Shown here in pieces: positions 62,472 to 64,000 of a DNA stretch of 64,000 nt. This stretch comes from Variovorax paradoxus EPS (GTDB taxonomy: Bacteria > Pseudomonadota > Gammaproteobacteria > Burkholderiales > Burkholderiaceae_C), in NCBI RefSeq assembly GCF_000184745.1, contig NC_014931.1, positions 1,984,001-2,048,000 on the forward strand, in the 5' to 3' direction. The position numbers were made by a program, and so were the translations under genes. Positions within the stretch are counted from its first letter, which is position 1. The number at the start of each line of letters is the position of its first letter. The notes under the pieces were generated by a model. That model was not told the DNA's origin and made no database searches. It was given only the letters and a program-made list of their open reading frames with translations.

Positions 62472-63721
62472 GCCGGTTCCTTCTTGGCGGGCGCCTTCGG
62501 GTCCGCGGGTGGTGCGTCGGGCGCCACCGTCACCACATCGCCTTCGGCCAGCGAGTCGGAGGGGTTGAGCACCATCCGGTCGTTGGTGCCGAGGCCGTCG
62601 ATCACCTCGACGTTCTCGCCGTAGTTCCGGCCCAGCGTCACGGGGCGCAGGCCGATGCGGCCCTGCGCATCGACCACCGCGATGCGCGTGCCCTCGGCGC
62701 GGAACAAGAGCGCATTGGCCGGCACCGTGATCGTGCGGGCCGCGGCCAGCGGCAGCGACACCTGCACATAGGCGCCCGGCAGCAGCGCGCCGTCGCGGTT
62801 GGGCAGCGACACCTCGACCTGCATCATCCGCGTGGTCGCGTCGATGGCGCCGGAGGTGCGCGCCACTTCGCCCTTGAACGTCTGGCCCCGCAGCTCGGCC
62901 TGCGTCACCACCACCGGCTGGCCGGCCTTCACGAGCTGCGCGTAGGCCTGCGGCACGTTGATGTACACGCGCAGCGGATCGGTCTGCGCCAGCATGAAGA
63001 GCGCCCGCCCGGCGCCGCCGCCCGCGCCCGCATCGATCAGGTCGCCCACGTCGACGTTGCGGCGCGTGATGACACCCGCGAACGGCGCGACGATGCGCTT
63101 GAAGCCCTCGGTCTGCTTCAGGCGCTGCACGTTGGCATCGGCGGCCGCCACGTTCGAGGTGGCCTGCGCGACGGCGCTGCGGCGCTCGTCCAGGTCCTGC
63201 TGCGAGACCACGTCCTTCTTGCGCAGGTTTTCCCAGCGCTCGGCCGTGCTCTGCGCGAGCGCGAGGCCCGAGGCGGCCTGCGCGCGCGCGGCCACGGCTT
63301 GCGAGAGCTGCTGGTCGATTTCCGGCGTTTCGATTTCCGCGAGCAGCTCGCCCTTTTCGACGCGGCTGCCGATGTCCTTGGTCCAGCGCTTGAGGTACCC
63401 GCTCGCGCGCGCCGAGATCGGCGACTGCACGAAGCCCTGCAGCGTGCCCGGCAGCGCCAGCGTCTGGCCAGCGGTGGGCGTGCGCGGCAGGGCGGTCTGC
63501 ACATGGAGCTTGGCGCGCTCCGAGGTGCCCGCTTCGAGCGCACGCGCGTTGGCGATGCGCACGAACACCGTGCGCGCCGCACCGAGCGCCAGCAGCACGA
63601 GCACGATCACGACGAGCCAGCGCGTGCGCTTCACGATCTGCCGGCGGCGCAGCAATTCGCCCTCGCCCTCTTCGACGGCGATGGGGTGGATGGCCAATGC
63701 CGAGTGGCGTTGCTCCGTCAT
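62468..63721 (-). CDS. RND efflux periplasmic adaptor (membrane fusion protein)
   Basis: The 417-residue protein has one membrane anchor (residues 33 to 53) and the HlyD-type lipoyl, alpha-hairpin and beta-barrel parts: FVQSPISARASGYLKRWTKDIGSRVEKGELL near residue 100, and FKRIVAPFAGVITRRNVDVGDLI near residue 205. It links the inner pump to the NodT channel. Substrate is unknown. The gene overlaps the downstream channel gene by 4 bases and lies 4 bases after the permease stop. Confidence 0.92.
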   Translation of the reverse strand: MTEQRHSALAIHPIAVEEGEGELLRRRQIVKRTRWLVVIVLVLLALGAARTVFVRIANARALEAGTSERAKLHVQTALPRTPTAGQTLALPGTLQGFVQSPISARASGYLKRWTKDIGSRVEKGELLAEIETPEIDQQLSQAVAARAQAASGLALAQSTAERWENLRKKDVVSQQDLDERRSAVAQATSNVAAADANVQRLKQTEGFKRIVAPFAGVITRRNVDVGDLIDAGAGGGAGRALFMLAQTDPLRVYINVPQAYAQLVKAGQPVVVTQAELRGQTFKGEVARTSGAIDATTRMMQVEVSLPNRDGALLPGAYVQVSLPLAAARTITVPANALLFRAEGTRIAVVDAQGRIGLRPVTLGRNYGENVEVIDGLGTNDRMVLNPSDSLAEGDVVTVAPDAPPADPKAPAKKEPA

Positions 63722-63725
63722 GAAA

Positions 63726-64000
63726 TCAGTTCTCCTGGGGCGCTGCGCCCGCTGGCGTGTGACCCGAATGGCCGGCTTCTTCGCGTGCCGCCTTGCGATG
63801 CGCAAGCCGACTGTGCACCCCCGCGAACACGGCGGGCACGAAAAACAATGTCGACACCGTGGCAAAAAGCAGGCCACCGATGACCGCGCGGCCGAGCGGC
63901 GCGTTCTGCTCGGCGCCTTCGCCCAGGCCGAGGGCCATGGGGATCATGCCGATGATCATCGCCAGCGCCGTCATCAGCACCGGGCGGATGCGGGTGGCGC
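63726..64000 (-). CDS. RND efflux permease, C-terminal end (start outside window)
   Basis: Only the last 90 or so residues are visible. They show the conserved [30 protein letters not shown] and [18 protein letters not shown] patterns, which are the closing membrane segments of HAE1-type RND pumps, and a short His- and Ala-rich tail. It is the first gene of the efflux operon and reads into the window from the right. Confidence 0.92.
   Translation of the reverse strand, partial: ATRIRPVLMTALAMIIGMIPMALGLGEGAEQNAPLGRAVIGGLLFATVSTLFFVPAVFAGVHSRLAHRKAAREEAGHSGHTPAGAAPQEN

Overview
The window is GC-rich, gene-dense bacterial chromosome. Its content points to a betaproteobacterium of the Comamonadaceae, most like Variovorax. 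The clues are three stand-alone Bug/TctC-type solute-binding proteins, a Bradyrhizobium-like D-tartrate dehydratase, an intracellular PHA depolymerase of the Cupriavidus type, a glnA-ntrB-ntrC block, and many enzymes of unclear substrate. This assignment rests on reading the protein sequences, not on a database search. I see no rRNA, tRNA, CRISPR array, insertion sequence or prophage gene, and no intergenic gap above about 230 bases.

Layout. 1-5166: end of a pseudouridine synthase, a YncE-like propeller, a polysaccharide deacetylase with an altered metal motif, a sterol-desaturase-like membrane enzyme, an EI24 membrane protein and a MoCF/CinA-type protein. 5174-10070: nitrogen control block with an NtrC site, a sigma-54 promoter, glnA, a small secreted coiled-coil protein, ntrB and ntrC, closed by a hairpin. 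10071-13076: lipoprotein, exonuclease III, a protein with three AP2-like units, and a hydrolase. 13080-18002: a reverse catabolic operon (DapA-like aldolase, Bug protein, SDR, D-tartrate dehydratase) with a divergent LysR gene. 18120-29733: housekeeping and metabolic genes, including thyA-folA-app1 and a cobalt-type nitrile hydratase with a histidine-rich alpha subunit. 29740-35652: hydrolase-metY, a CBS protein, and an adenosine deaminase/Bug pair with a divergent LysR gene.

36144-43783 is the most unusual part. Six same-strand genes encode a 2-oxoglutarate oxygenase of the Asp/Asn beta-hydroxylase type, a large putative glycosyltransferase-like protein, a secreted HExxH metalloprotease-like protein, a nucleotidyltransferase-like/kinase fusion, a second nucleotidyltransferase, and a protein resembling the alpha/alpha-barrel sugar enzymes. 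Together they look like a pathway that activates a small molecule and places it on a surface glycan, but the locus has no flippase, polymerase or exporter in view.

43759-51247: PHA depolymerase, a glutathione transferase, a small unknown gene, and a coupled set of autotransporter, DUF4352-like exported protein and serine-hydrolase lipoprotein. 51252-55437: a reverse operon of five genes (DCC1, methyltransferase, SRPBCC membrane protein, DUF4166, DOPA-dioxygenase-like) next to a GbsR/MarR regulator. The same inverted repeat lies in front of the regulator and in front of the operon. Divergent from the regulator is a radical SAM gene (PA0069 type) preceded by a perfect LexA box. 56723-64000: an alpha-ketoglutarate-type MHS permease, a coupled two-component system, and an RND efflux operon cut by the window end.
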